A program made the position numbers and the translations under genes. Of a DNA stretch of 64,000 nt, positions 27,502 through 36,300 are shown in pieces. Source of the DNA: Photobacterium carnosum (lineage in GTDB: Bacteria > Pseudomonadota > Gammaproteobacteria > Enterobacterales > Vibrionaceae); contig NZ_NPIB01000008.1 of NCBI RefSeq assembly GCF_002849605.1, forward strand, positions 1 to 64,000. Reading direction: 5' to 3'. Below the pieces are notes generated by a model, which saw nothing but the letters and a program-made list of their open reading frames with translations, searched no databases and was not told the DNA's origin. How positions within the stretch are numbered: the first letter of the stretch is position 1; the number at the start of each line of letters is the position of its first letter.

Positions 27502-28722
27502 ATGGCTGTATTTAGTTATCGAGGGCGAACCGATAGAGGCCAGCTTAAACGTGGTACGATTGAAGCATCTAATGAAAATAGCGCTGCTGATTTATTATTG
27601 CGCCAAGGCGTGATCCCGTTAGATATTAAAGAAATAAAAGTGAGCGCTAAATCATTTGATTTAATGTCATTATTTCAATCACAGTTACCTCTTGAAGTGC
27701 TGGTGATTTTTTGTCGGCAGTTATATAGCCTTACTAAGGCGGGTGTTCCTTTATTGCGAGCATTTAATGGTTTATCGCAAAGTACAACCCATACCTTGTT
27801 AAAAGAAACATTAGCGGCCGTAACATTAGATTTGACCAATGGTCGTGCGTTATCAGCATCGATGCAACAACATCCACGGGTTTTTTCTCGCCTGTTTATC
27901 TCGATGATCCATGTTGGTGAGAATACTGGACGGCTAGATGAGATTTTGCTGCAATTGGCAAATTATTATGAGCAAGAGATGAAAACACGCCGTCAGATTT
28001 CTTCTGCGATGCGTTATCCAACGTTTGTTATGATGTCAATTGTTATTGCGATGGGAATATTAAATACCAAGGTGATCCCGCAATTTGCTTCTATGTTTTC
28101 ACGGTTTGGGGTTGAATTACCACTACCTACTCGTATTTTAATTGGCACATCTAATTTCTTTGTTCATTACTGGTTAGCAATGATACTTGGCTCTATAGCG
28201 GTGTGGTTTGCTATCCGTTTATGGCGTAATACGATAAAAGGCCAAGAAAAGTGGGATTATTGGCGGTTACGTATGCCGATCACCGGTTCAATAGTTAATC
28301 GTGCTCAAATGGCGCGTTTTTCGCGGACTTTTGCATTAATGCTTCGAGCGGGTGTACCGTTAAATAGCGCTATTCAAATGTCTGCCGAATCATTAGGTAA
28401 TGCTTTTCTAGAAAAACGCTTAATTGATATGAAAACGGGAATAGAAGGTGGTAGTAGTATTGCTCATATGGCGCGACAATCAGACGTTTTTACGCCCTTA
28501 GTGTTACAGATGATTGCCGTCGGTGAAGAAACGGGTCAAGTGGATGATTTACTATTAGAAGCTGCTGAATTTTATGATCGCGAAGTTGAGTATGATTTAC
28601 AAACATTAACTGCCAGAATTGAACCGATTATGCTGGTTGTGGTTGCGGGTATTGTATTGATGCTTGCATTAGGTATTTTCTTACCTATGTGGGGGATGCT
28701 TAATGTCGCTCAACATGGATAA
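27502..28722 (+). CDS. mshG: MSHA inner-membrane platform protein MshG
   Basis: 406 residues of the GspF/PilC family: two repeated cytoplasmic domains (about 65-190 and 270-390), each followed by hydrophobic segments, with the family patterns FCRQLYSLTKAGVPLLRAF and FSRTFALMLRAGVPLNSAI. It forms the platform on which MshE acts. Overlaps mshF by 20 nt. Confidence 0.94.
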   Translation: MAVFSYRGRTDRGQLKRGTIEASNENSAADLLLRQGVIPLDIKEIKVSAKSFDLMSLFQSQLPLEVLVIFCRQLYSLTKAGVPLLRAFNGLSQSTTHTLLKETLAAVTLDLTNGRALSASMQQHPRVFSRLFISMIHVGENTGRLDEILLQLANYYEQEMKTRRQISSAMRYPTFVMMSIVIAMGILNTKVIPQFASMFSRFGVELPLPTRILIGTSNFFVHYWLAMILGSIAVWFAIRLWRNTIKGQEKWDYWRLRMPITGSIVNRAQMARFSRTFALMLRAGVPLNSAIQMSAESLGNAFLEKRLIDMKTGIEGGSSIAHMARQSDVFTPLVLQMIAVGEETGQVDDLLLEAAEFYDREVEYDLQTLTARIEPIMLVVVAGIVLMLALGIFLPMWGMLNVAQHG

Positions 28723-29164
28723 AATGAGATCTGAAGCACGTCTAAAAAATATGGCTTGGGCTGCCGTTATATTATTACTTATTAGTGTACTGTTATATAA
28801 GTGGCAGCAACTTGAGTATGAAGCAGAAGATATTCAGCTTATATTAACCCAAAAGAATCTTTACCAAGGTGCTGTAAACTTAAAACAACAATGGGAAATG
28901 AATAATAAACCATCTCATGATTATATTGATGGCATTGATTTTCAATATACCCAATTAGGCTGGCCGATTGTAAATATTGATAATAAACTTAATTGTGAAA
29001 AGTTATGGTTATTACTTACCAATAAAATTAATCATAGTAGTCATAATGAATATTTATACGTTAAGAATAGTAGATTAATAGCTAAAAATCATTGTACTTA
29101 TATGATTAATAATAAAGCATTGGCAATTTTTTATATTGATGGCAAAATACATATCGTGATTTAA
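28703..29164 (+). CDS. mshF: MSHA biogenesis protein MshF
   Basis: 153 residues with one TM helix at about 17-34 (MAWAAVILLLISVLLYKW) and a poorly conserved periplasmic part. The family has no known activity; it is the last gene of the secretory half of the MSHA cluster. A GGGGG site 6-7 nt before ATG 28703 supports this start, though later in-frame ATGs exist. Identification rests mainly on position and topology. Confidence 0.75.
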   Translation: MSLNMDKMRSEARLKNMAWAAVILLLISVLLYKWQQLEYEAEDIQLILTQKNLYQGAVNLKQQWEMNNKPSHDYIDGIDFQYTQLGWPIVNIDNKLNCEKLWLLLTNKINHSSHNEYLYVKNSRLIAKNHCTYMINNKALAIFYIDGKIHIVI

Positions 29165-29288
29165 TATTGTTGTTTTATATAGCAATAAAGAATAAATCTG
29201 AAGTAACCAATTGATATATTGTAATAAAGTATTAAGTGGTCATCGACTTCAGTCATTTAGTGAATAAGTGATTAAAAAAGGATTTAAA
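29165..29288 (+). promoter_or_regulatory. Likely promoter region of the pilin half of the msh operon
   Basis: This 124-nt AT-rich gap is the only sizeable break in the cluster before the pilin genes. V. cholerae has a separate promoter for the structural half at this place. TTGATA at 29211-29216 may be a -35 element, but no good -10 sequence lies at the right distance, so the exact site is not assigned. Confidence 0.4.
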
Positions 29289-29939
29289 ATGAAAAAACAT
29301 AATGGCTTTTCATTAATAGAACTTGTCGTTGTGATTATCATTTTAGGAATATTAGCCGCCACTGCGTTACCTCGATTTATGAATATTACCGATGCAGCAA
29401 AAAAATCAGCCATTGAAGCAATGGCAGGTGGGTTTGCGACTGCAGTTATTTCAGCTCGAGCACAATGGGAAGCTTATGGTCGCCCGGTCGATCATAGCAA
29501 TAATAATATTGTTAATTATGATGGTACTGAATTTAAGTTAACCAATGTTGATCAACAAAAAAACATTCGCATGGGTTATCCTTTTGCATTAAACAGTAGT
29601 AAAACTGTGAATGTATTAGATATTACCGCTAACGATTGCGTAGATTTGTTAGAGGAGTTAATGCAAAATCCGCCATTAGCAATAATATCGAAAAATACAG
29701 TTGCAGATGGTAAGGCTGAGTTTTATGTCACTGTTGAAAATGTAAAAATTAAAGATATAAATGGTATTAACCCTCAAGGGATTATTACTGAAGCAAAACA
29801 ATGTCGCTATTATCAATTAGCGTCGGCAAGTAAAAACAGTGCGGGTGATGTTAATCCATTAGCCGGACATTCGTTTACCTATAAACCGACATTAGGTCGC
29901 GTTGAAGTTGATTTACAACAAAAACAAAGAGAGAAATAG
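29289..29939 (+). CDS. mshB: MSHA minor pilin MshB
   Basis: 216-residue type IV prepilin-like protein. The short leader MKKHNG is cleaved before [17 protein letters not shown], the hydrophobic pilin stalk; Glu5 of the mature form is present. A Cys pair near the C-terminal half (DCVDLL, KQCRYY) may form the D-loop disulfide. ATG 29289 was chosen because AAGGA lies 9 nt upstream and the leader then has the usual length. It precedes the major pilin genes by one base. Confidence 0.88.
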   Translation: MKKHNGFSLIELVVVIIILGILAATALPRFMNITDAAKKSAIEAMAGGFATAVISARAQWEAYGRPVDHSNNNIVNYDGTEFKLTNVDQQKNIRMGYPFALNSSKTVNVLDITANDCVDLLEELMQNPPLAIISKNTVADGKAEFYVTVENVKIKDINGINPQGIITEAKQCRYYQLASASKNSAGDVNPLAGHSFTYKPTLGRVEVDLQQKQREK

Positions 29940-29940
29940 A

Positions 29941-30435
29941 ATGAAGCGTCAACAAGGTTTTACATTAATTGAATTAGTGGTTGTGATTGTTATTTTGGGT
30001 ATTCTTGCTGTTACTGCAGCGCCTAAGTTTATGAACCTACAAGGTGATGCACGTAACGCGTCACTACAAGGTCTAAAAGGCGCTATTCAAGGTGCAGCTG
30101 GCATTGTTTACGGTAAAGCTGCAATTGCTGGTATTGAGTCGACTTCTGGTGCTGTAAGTGCGGGCACTGGTACTGTTGCAACTAAATTTGGTTACCCTAC
30201 CGCATCTAAAGATGGCATTGTAAAAGCGGTTGAAGGACTAGGTGAAAACACATCTGATACAGATTTTGTTGTTGTGAAAGGTAGTTCTGATAACGGTACA
30301 ACAATCCAATTTACTTTTAAAAATTATGCTAGTGATACTACACCACCAAAAAATTGTTTCTTAACTTATAACGCAGCAACAAGCCCATCTCAAGCAGCAT
30401 CTGTTATTTTGGATGCTGGTGCTTGTAAAGACTAA
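29941..30435 (+). CDS. mshA: MSHA major pilin MshA, first copy
   Basis: 164 residues: leader MKRQQG, stalk [17 protein letters not shown] with mature Glu5, and a globular head with a C-terminal Cys pair (KNCFLTY, GACKD). MshA polymerises into the mannose-sensitive haemagglutinin pilus used for surface attachment. The start at 29941 (not the longer frame from 29902) follows GAGA and gives the correct six-residue leader. The head has many Ser, Thr and Gly residues. A second, paralogous pilin gene follows after 72 nt. Confidence 0.93.
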   Translation: MKRQQGFTLIELVVVIVILGILAVTAAPKFMNLQGDARNASLQGLKGAIQGAAGIVYGKAAIAGIESTSGAVSAGTGTVATKFGYPTASKDGIVKAVEGLGENTSDTDFVVVKGSSDNGTTIQFTFKNYASDTTPPKNCFLTYNAATSPSQAASVILDAGACKD

Positions 30436-30455
30436 ATACTATCGTTTGTTATTAT

Positions 30456-30481
30456 AACGAGAGGACATTATTCCTCTCGTT
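30456..30481 (+). terminator. Hairpin between the two mshA genes
   Basis: AACGAGAGGA and TCCTCTCGTT form a perfect 10-bp stem with a 6-nt loop, about 20 nt after the first mshA. Only a weak T-rich tail follows (GTTAAAT), so partial termination or protection of the upstream pilin mRNA are both possible. Confidence 0.5.
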
Positions 30482-30507
30482 GTTAAATATATTGAAAGAG
30501 AAAAAAT

Positions 30508-30990
30508 ATGAAAAAACAACAAGGTTTTACCTTAATTGAATTAGTTGTAGTTATCGTTATTCTAGGTATTCTTGCAGTAACTGCAGCGCCTAAGTTTATG
30601 AACCTACAAGTTGATGCGCGTAATGCATCACTACAAGGTCTGAAAGGCGCAATTCAGGGTGCGGCAGGTATTGTTTACGGTAAAGCTGCAATTGATGGTG
30701 TTGAAGCAAGTTCTGATATTAAAAATAGTACTACTAATGCGAAGACTGCTAATACAACTGGTGTTGATTTAATTAATGGTTATCCTGCTGCGACATCTAG
30801 TGGTATTAAGTTAGCTGTTAATGGTCTTGAAGATGCTAAAGAGTGGAAAGAGATTACAGCAACTGGTACACAAAAGAGTGGTATTAATTTTACTTTTGCT
30901 AATTCATCTATAACTGATAGCTGTTATGTGAATTATGCAGCGGCAGAATCTGGTGCAGCCCCTGCTGTAACAGTTGTTCCTTGTAAATAA
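30508..30990 (+). CDS. mshA: MSHA major pilin, second copy (MshA paralogue)
   Basis: 160 residues. Residues 1-60 differ from the first copy at only a few places (Lys3 for Arg, a Val for Gly in NLQVDARN, Asp for Ala in AIDG), but the globular heads differ strongly from about residue 62 on. The C-terminal Cys pair (DSCYVNY, VPCK) is kept. AAAGAG lies 7-8 nt before the ATG. It either adds a second subunit type to the pilus or offers an alternative head. Third-codon positions in the shared part differ often, so the duplication is not very recent. Confidence 0.88.
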   Translation: MKKQQGFTLIELVVVIVILGILAVTAAPKFMNLQVDARNASLQGLKGAIQGAAGIVYGKAAIDGVEASSDIKNSTTNAKTANTTGVDLINGYPAATSSGIKLAVNGLEDAKEWKEITATGTQKSGINFTFANSSITDSCYVNYAAAESGAAPAVTVVPCK

Positions 30991-31012
30991 TCTCTAGCAT
31001 CATGTGTTAGAT

Positions 31013-31046
31013 ACAAAGGCGTAGTCACTTGGCTGCGCCTTTTTTG
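31013..31046 (+). terminator. Terminator after the second mshA gene
   Basis: AAGGCGTAG and CTGCGCCTT (one G-T pair) with an 8-nt loop and a TTTT tail. It would give abundant short mshA transcripts with read-through to mshC. Confidence 0.82.
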
Positions 31047-31093
31047 GTTAAACCTGATAAATTAAACAAACATATCAATAATTAGGCGGCGAA

Positions 31094-31588
31094 GTGAAGT
31101 CACAACAAGGTTTCTCCCTTATTGAACTTATCATGGTGATCATCCTTATTGGGATCCTCAGTGCCACGGCTGCTGCGCGTTTTTCAGGGCGAAGTGAATT
31201 TGATGCTCAGATCACTCGCGATCAAGCAATATCACTGATTCGTCAGCTTCAAATTTCAGCCATGAACGGTGATAGCCAACCACTAACGGTTGAATCAAAT
31301 TGTCTTGGTGTGTGTGAATATTCACTAACTGACACAAATGACAGCCTCCGTTATGCACAAACACAGACTACATTTGCGATGTCACAACAGCCGAGTGGTA
31401 TATCATTAAAAAGTTTATCATTTAATTTACTGGGGCAACCGACCGTCAATAATTTATCAACTGTAGTACTCAGCTGTACATCAGGTTGTACAATTACAAT
31501 AACGGCCAAAAATAACCATCAAGCCAGTATTTGTATTAATAGCCAAGGTTATATTTACAAAAAAACCGATGAGGCGTGTTCACAGTGA
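31094..31588 (+). CDS. mshC: MSHA minor pilin MshC
   Basis: 164-residue prepilin: leader MKSQQG, stalk FSLIELIMVIILIGILSA and a head with two Cys pairs (CLGVC, CTSGC) plus a C-terminal Cys. GTG start at 31094 with AGGCGG upstream. Minor pilins of this type initiate assembly or cap the fibre. Its TGA stop overlaps the mshD GTG start (GTGA). Confidence 0.85.
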   Translation: MKSQQGFSLIELIMVIILIGILSATAAARFSGRSEFDAQITRDQAISLIRQLQISAMNGDSQPLTVESNCLGVCEYSLTDTNDSLRYAQTQTTFAMSQQPSGISLKSLSFNLLGQPTVNNLSTVVLSCTSGCTITITAKNNHQASICINSQGYIYKKTDEACSQ

Positions 31589-32217
31589 ATCTTTATCGTA
31601 AAGCAAAAGGTTTTACCCTTATCGAAGGGATCATCACTATTGTTTTATTAGCCATCGCAATGATCACCTTGATCAGCTTTTTGTTTCCTCAAGTTGAACG
31701 TTCAGCGATCCCTTATTACCAAGCCCGCTCGGCGGCGATGGGTGAAGCAATACTCAATCAAGTGCTGGCGCGTCAATTTGATCAACATTCCGATCCTAAT
31801 GGTGACAGTGTTTATCGCTGTGGGGAAATGGTGCCCAAAAGTGATGCTAAAGGAAAACGGATTGACGTTTTTAATACTTGCACCGTACCTGCACGTTTTG
31901 GTCCTGATTCATCAGAAGAAGCCACTAAACCACAATTTGATAATGACGTTGATGATTTTATTGGCTGTTGGGGAACGGCTCAACAATGCCCGCAGACATA
32001 CACTTATAATGGAAAAGCATATAAAAAACCCACCTTAGCCTCACGTCGCGGTAATTTAGTTGATTTAGTACCGAGTTTACCTGATAGCGATTACAACCAT
32101 ATTTTTGCCACCATTAATGTTGAAGTTGTTGGTCAGTCATTAAAAAAAGTGATAGTGAACGTGAATGCGGGGCGTTATGGTAAGTATGATTATATTGCCT
32201 ATAAAGGGAATTATTAA
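31585..32217 (+). CDS. mshD: MSHA minor pilin MshD
   Basis: 210 residues, prepilin leader (NLYRKAKG) and stalk FTLIEGIITIVLLAIAMITL. GTG 31585 is preferred over the longer frame from 31576: GAGG lies 10 nt upstream and it overlaps the mshC stop by four bases. The head carries Cys residues in RCGEM, NTC, GCWGTAQQC. Likely part of the initiating tip complex with MshB, C and O. Confidence 0.85.
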   Translation: MNLYRKAKGFTLIEGIITIVLLAIAMITLISFLFPQVERSAIPYYQARSAAMGEAILNQVLARQFDQHSDPNGDSVYRCGEMVPKSDAKGKRIDVFNTCTVPARFGPDSSEEATKPQFDNDVDDFIGCWGTAQQCPQTYTYNGKAYKKPTLASRRGNLVDLVPSLPDSDYNHIFATINVEVVGQSLKKVIVNVNAGRYGKYDYIAYKGNY

Positions 32218-32963
32218 TGCGTAACCACAACAAAGGTTTTACCTTATTAGAAATGGTGATCGCAATGGTGGTGCTGTCGATCATTATGATTGGTATCGGT
32301 AGTTATATTGCGTTGGGTGTGAAAGGTTATACCAATACGATTGATCGTGAACGACTACAATCACAAGCCCGTTTTTTAGTGGCGCGAATGACTAAAGAGA
32401 TCCGCCATGCTGCACCTAATAGTTTAATCGTTGGGGATCGTTGTATTCGTTTTTATCCGATTGTGAGTTCTGCGGTCTATTATGCTGAATTACCTAATAA
32501 TAGTAATGAATTAAATGTCTCTGTGTTTGATCCTGATAATACTGATGTCTGGAGATTGAATACAGACTGGAATGTTGCTGTAGGTTTTGCGTCAGCAGAA
32601 CAATACCAAGATAATAATGTTGTTATGTCTGGTGCAGAAAAAGATACCTCTCCTGAGAATAAAGGTATGTGGACATTATTGTTAAAAGATTCAAATATAA
32701 TCACTACCTCATCACCCGGTAAGCGACTTTATTTATATCACGATCAAATTAGTTATTGTCAGCTTGGTAATACTATTGTTCGTAAAGTAAATAATAGCGA
32801 TGGGGTGTTAATGGCAACCAATATTATTGAGTTTATGCCCAAAGTACAAGCCGCCGGATTAAATAGTAGTGCGATAGCATTAATTGGCATTAAATTTAGC
32901 GATCCAAAGACCAATGAAATCGCGAATTATAATCACAGTGTGCAGGTGTTAAATGTATTGTAA
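32217..32963 (+). CDS. mshO: MSHA minor pilin MshO (PilW-like)
   Basis: 248 residues: leader ending NKG, stalk FTLLEMVIAMVVLSIIMIGI, then a PilW-like head. The start overlaps the mshD stop (TAATG), and the end overlaps mshP by 11 nt, showing tight translational coupling. Confidence 0.87.
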   Translation: MRNHNKGFTLLEMVIAMVVLSIIMIGIGSYIALGVKGYTNTIDRERLQSQARFLVARMTKEIRHAAPNSLIVGDRCIRFYPIVSSAVYYAELPNNSNELNVSVFDPDNTDVWRLNTDWNVAVGFASAEQYQDNNVVMSGAEKDTSPENKGMWTLLLKDSNIITTSSPGKRLYLYHDQISYCQLGNTIVRKVNNSDGVLMATNIIEFMPKVQAAGLNSSAIALIGIKFSDPKTNEIANYNHSVQVLNVL

Positions 32964-33390
32964 TCATTATACTAAACAGCGCGGCAGTGGCTTAATGATA
33001 ATATTGTTCGTGATTGTTGTGATGGGCTTTATGGCTATGGCAATGATCAAAATCGGTGCTTCAAGCCAAACCATGACCACTAAAGAAGTGCTTGGTACTC
33101 GCGCATGGTTTACTGCTAATTCTGGCAATGAAGTGGTGTTAACTAAGTTATTTCCATTGGGAAATCCATTACAAAGCGATCGTACTGCTTGTGGCAATGA
33201 CAGCGGAAAAAAATATACTCAAGCGGATATGCCTCTTTTTCAAAAAGGATGTAAAATTATAACCGTGACGTGTGAGCCTCAAATGATAAATAAAACCCAA
33301 CAATATAAATTAATAAGTACTGCAACATGCGGTAGTGGAAAAATAACCATGACAAGAACACAAGAAGTTTGGGCGAAGGGATTAAAATGA
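32953..33390 (+). CDS. mshP: MSHA protein MshP (PilX-like)
   Basis: 145 residues with a hydrophobic N-terminal helix (GLMIILFVIVVMGFMAMAMI) preceded by a short basic leader with RGSG in place of the usual prepilin site, as in PilX/MshP proteins that lack the Glu5. Four Cys in the second half. The stop overlaps the mshQ start (ATGA). Confidence 0.83.
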   Translation: MYCNHYTKQRGSGLMIILFVIVVMGFMAMAMIKIGASSQTMTTKEVLGTRAWFTANSGNEVVLTKLFPLGNPLQSDRTACGNDSGKKYTQADMPLFQKGCKIITVTCEPQMINKTQQYKLISTATCGSGKITMTRTQEVWAKGLK

Positions 33391-36300
33391 AGCACTATTT
33401 ATTTTTAATATTATGTTTGTTTTCCAGTGTTGTTTCGGCTCAGCCTCAAAAAGAGTCGACAGGTAATTTTGAATTTGGAACGCTTTCTGGTCCTTGTCTT
33501 GAGGAAAATAGTCCGAATTGTACGATATATTTTAAAAAAAAATATATCGATCCATTAGTTTTTATTATGCCTTCATTTTCAGCACCAATAAATATTAATA
33601 AAGATATATTTTACCCGAGTCATGAAGAATCTATTAAAAATAAAAAATGTAAAAACAAGCGACATAAACTGGCTTGTGAGGATGCAACAAAAAAGTTTGA
33701 ATCAAAATTAAAGGAATATAAACAGTTTAATGAAGACTGGAATGATGCGCCTGCAACATTAAAAATCACATCTTTAGATAATGAAAAAGCTGTTATTAGA
33801 CAATTTTTTGCACCTTATAATTCAAATTACTTAACGTTACTTTCTGCTGGTGAGTGTAAAGGGAAGTCTTGGTGTATTGAAAAAAAACCAATGCTAAATA
33901 TTAGTTATTTTGTTATCGATAATAATTCAAATGTGGATTTAGGTAATGCGGGACAGATTATTTCTAGTTCTGAAACAGTTAATAAGTATGTTAAGTATGC
34001 TGAAGCGATTAATGATAAAACTGGCAAAAAGATAAATAGTAAGATTGGAATTGAAAATTATGGCCTGATAGTACAAGCCCAAGCACCTAAAGATACAAAT
34101 GAATTACCTCCATCAGGTGTTTTTAATGAGAAAGGTTATAGACATAAATGGTTTATAGCTGGAGGGGTTAAAAAGGATAATACGGCATATTTAGCATTGG
34201 ATCGTGGTGAAACAATATTGCCATTTAAAACTGATAAGAGTTCTTGGATTAATTCAACGCAAACTGTTGCGTATTTGTTGGTTAAAGGGCATGGTCAATA
34301 TAAAGGTCTTTTATTTTCCCTTGGTCAAGGAAAAACAAATAAAACACTAGGAGATGATAAATTATATAGTGGGTTTAATAATGTTACTCTTTCGCCTGAA
34401 AAACAATGTAATAATGGTCTTGTTAAAATAAATCATGGTGATGATTTTATAGATAAACCATTAATTCTAGCATCGAGAAACAGTCGAAATGGTACTGATG
34501 GTGGTATATTTAGATTATGTAGACAGACAATAAAAAAACCATATAGAGTAAGCTTTGTTATTGATGAAGATTTAAATGAACCTCGCAGAGGAGATGAAGA
34601 CGAAGCTTGTGGTGGACAGGATTGTATTGAACGTCGACATGATAATGAATCTTATGGTTTTATGGCATTTCAACGTGTTAATCCTACAAATACATGTGAT
34701 TTATTTAAAGGGCCAGCTCAAACATGGGATGACTCTCGTTTTTTATTATTAGATAATAAGTCTAAAATTAATAATGCATTTTTATATAATAAGAAAAGAT
34801 ATTTAGGTTTTTCTAAGATAAGAGGTACAGATTTTAAAACAGCATGTAATGGTAATAAATGTTATCCATTATCAAGTTTGATGGTAAAGAAAGTTGCCAT
34901 ATCAGATATACCTACAAATGGACAAGATAAACGGATATCTAAAAATGAAACATGGCGTAATGGTGGGATATTTAAGAATGTTGATTATGAACGAAGAGGG
35001 TTAACCTTAACATTATTTTCTGGTGATTATTATTTTAATTCGCTAGTTATTGGTAATCATAATAAAGTGATTATTCCAAAAGGTCAAAATGTAAGGATTT
35101 ATACGCATTATTTTAATATGTCTGATGGCTCTTCTTTTGAAAGTCAGGATCTGATTCTTAATAATGGTAATATATCAACAGTTGTATTTGTAAAAAACGG
35201 TGGGGTTAAACCTAGTACTTTTTTAGATAATGTAGATATAAATAAGGCTTTTTTTAAAGGATATCTATATAGTGAACGACTTGTTGACCTAAGTAATAAA
35301 TCCGAAATAAATGGTGCTGTTACAGCTATTGGTATTCAGCTGCATAATAATAGTGTGATAAATGGTAGTTTGGATAAATGCTTTAACTCTACACCTAATT
35401 ATGATTTAACAATCACACCAGAAAATAAAACTAACACGTTATGTGAAAATCAACCGGTACAATTTGATATTCAAGCTACTGATGGATCATTTATTGCTTA
35501 CAATGGTAATGTGAATGTAATAATTAAATCAAAGTTTGGTGGTATATGGTCCACAAAATCAGATTTTTCAAAGATAAAAGAATTTAAAACTGAAGAATTA
35601 TTCCAATTACCTGTACATAATAACCAAGCTAAGTTTTGGTTTCGAGCCAATGGTGCTGAAAAGATTACAGTCTCTGGTTCTATATATCAAATGGAAGATA
35701 CAGCTCCTCTTGGTGAGTATTCGTTTATTCCTGGTGGTTTTCAGGTAACTAAACTAACTAACGACGATATTATTGCAGGTAAGCGATTTCCCGTAGATAT
35801 AAAAGCAGTTTCCTGTCCTACTGATAGTCAGCCTAAAGTAATTACTGATTATAATGGCTCAAAAATATTGAGGTTTACTACTCAATATGAACAGCCAACA
35901 ACGCCTGATTATGAAGAAAATAAAAATGGTATTTTAGACCGTAGTCGGCCAATAAAAGTTGAGATAATGAATCATGGTGGAGTTACTGATCAGGCTAACA
36001 TTCATTTTACTGCTGGAAAATCCGAGGAATTGAGCTTACGTTATCGAGATGCGGGAGTCCTAAAGTGGCAAGTTACAGACCCTAATTGTACTCCTGAAAA
36101 TTGTTCGTTGATTAACAATAAAACCCAACAAGATAAAAAGTTTAAGCAGGTGTTATCTTATGGTTTGGTTGGATCGATGTCTATTAAATCGCGCCCGTGG
36201 ACGTTTGCTATATGTCCGCTAACGTTTAATGGTAAAAATAAATATGATAATGCAAGCGGTACCTCTAATGGTGGTGAAGCTTATACTGCCGCAGGCAAAC

